A stretch of 64,000 bases of DNA, taken from the NCBI GenBank assembly GCA_016718405.1, contig JADKDJ010000008.1:124001-188000 (forward strand), in the 5' to 3' direction. This document shows, piece by piece, positions 63,384-64,000 of this stretch; within the stretch, counting starts at the first letter, position 1; every line of letters starts with the position of its first letter. The notes beneath the pieces are model-generated. The model was not told the origin of the DNA. It ran no database searches and was given only the letters and a program-made list of their open reading frames with translations. Origin of the DNA: Candidatus Rhodoferax odensensis (lineage in GTDB: Bacteria; Pseudomonadota; Gammaproteobacteria; Burkholderiales; Burkholderiaceae_C). A program made the position numbers and the translations under genes.

Positions 63384-64000
63384 ATGAAACCGACCCGCTT
63401 GCTTGCCACCTCTGTCGCCCTGCTTCTCTCGGTGGCGTCGGCGTCAGCCCAAATCTTGATCGGTCAGACCGTGGGGGTGAGCGGGGCCACCGCAGCCACG
63501 GTCAAAGAATCGATGACGGGTGCCGCGCTCTACATCGACGCGATCAACGCCAAGGGGGGCCTTGCCGGCGAAAAGATCACGATCCTGACACTGGACGACA
63601 AGTTCGACACCAAGTTGGCCGCCGCGAATGCGCGCACGCTGATTGAAGAGCGCAAGGTACTGGCCCTCTTCATGAGCCGCGGCACACCGCACACCGAGGG
63701 CATCATCCCGATCCTGGACCAGCATGGTGTTCCCCTGATCGGGCCCTCCACCGGCGCCATGACCTTGCATAAGCCGGTACGGCGGCACGTCTTCAACGTG
63801 CGCGCCACCTACCAGCGCGAGGCCGAGCGGGCCGTTGCACATCTGGCATCGCAGGGCATCACCCGCATCGGCGTGATTCACGTGGACGACAGTTTTGGTG
63901 CCGATGGGCTGGTCGGCACCCAGAAAGGGCTCGATGCTGCCAAGCTCAAACCTGTCGCGGTGGCCAAGTTTGATCGCACCAAGCCGGACTTCTCGGCCAT
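63384..64000 (+). CDS. LivK-type ABC transporter substrate-binding protein, N-terminal part
   Basis: The gene starts at ATG 63384 with AAGGAG upstream and runs off the window end (205 codons visible). It has a signal peptide (MKPTRLLATSVALLLSVASASA), then a Peripla_BP_6 fold: QILIGQTVGVSGATAATVKES, YIDAINAKGGLAGEKITILTLDD, LALFMSRGTPH and IGVIHVDDSFGADGL. Such periplasmic proteins bring branched-chain amino acids, amides or aromatic acids to an ABC transporter; the ligand is not evident. It is divergent from uvrA, with 207 bases between. Confidence 0.88.
   Translation, partial: MKPTRLLATSVALLLSVASASAQILIGQTVGVSGATAATVKESMTGAALYIDAINAKGGLAGEKITILTLDDKFDTKLAAANARTLIEERKVLALFMSRGTPHTEGIIPILDQHGVPLIGPSTGAMTLHKPVRRHVFNVRATYQREAERAVAHLASQGITRIGVIHVDDSFGADGLVGTQKGLDAAKLKPVAVAKFDRTKPDFSA

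Noticed and set aside
63350..64000. Minus-strand frames opposite the binding protein
   Set aside because: The plus strand has a signal peptide, ribosome site and family motifs, so the antisense frames are shadows.

Overview
The window looks like chromosomal DNA from a betaproteobacterium of the Burkholderiales, most likely a Comamonadaceae member near Rhodoferax or Polaromonas. This rests on high GC content, strong codon bias, the trxB / crp / ftsK / lolA neighbourhood, a double-length UvrA, an imuA-imuB-dnaE2 cassette and typical family pairs such as DUF2339/DUF3999. The assignment is inference from gene content; no database was searched. Most of the window is ordinary housekeeping sequence.

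Layout. 1-8.3 kb: end of an MFS exporter, rarA, a large zinc metalloprotease lipoprotein, about 1.8 kb of gene-free DNA, a duplicated lolA tail, a DUF4160/DUF2442 pair and lolA. 8.3-16.2 kb: ftsK, a Crp/Fnr regulator, trxB, rpmB-rpmG, a fatty acid desaturase and an RsmB-type methyltransferase. 16.3-24.7 kb: fumC, purN, yceH, two acyl-CoA dehydrogenases, a DUF1631 protein and an HNH endonuclease. 24.8-31.6 kb: ribF, ileS, lspA, tRNA-Ala(CGC) and an EF-G-like GTPase. 31.9-38.5 kb: an acyltransferase-like protein, a GGDEF/EAL protein, a frameshifted PP2C/kinase and a formate/nitrite channel. 38.8-44.6 kb: the SOS mutagenesis cassette, with imuB and dnaE2 broken. 44.9-57.1 kb: envelope proteins (DUF2339/DUF3999, MlaE/MlaD-like, SPOR), glutathione peroxidase and a Spy-like / response regulator / kinase operon. 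57.2-64 kb: a tandem UvrA and the start of a LivK-type binding protein.

The most unusual content is a set of palindromic elements. Two units between rpmG and the desaturase share conserved internal strands but have unrelated, fully paired outer stems, which is the pattern expected of a structured RNA or structured mobile DNA element. REP-like hairpins flank ftsK/lolA and also sit inside reading frames: an 81-bp palindrome at the junction of the two UvrA halves, a short one elsewhere in uvrA, one in dnaE2, and a tandem pair forming the ImuA C-terminus. A 17-bp palindrome occurs five times, four of them inside genes.

Two regions show genome decay or insertion. The ImuB and DnaE2 frames carry many single-base shifts while the LexA box and ImuA remain. 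The usual ftsK-lolA-rarA gene order is split by a 5.4-kb block that begins with a second, diverged lolA tail.
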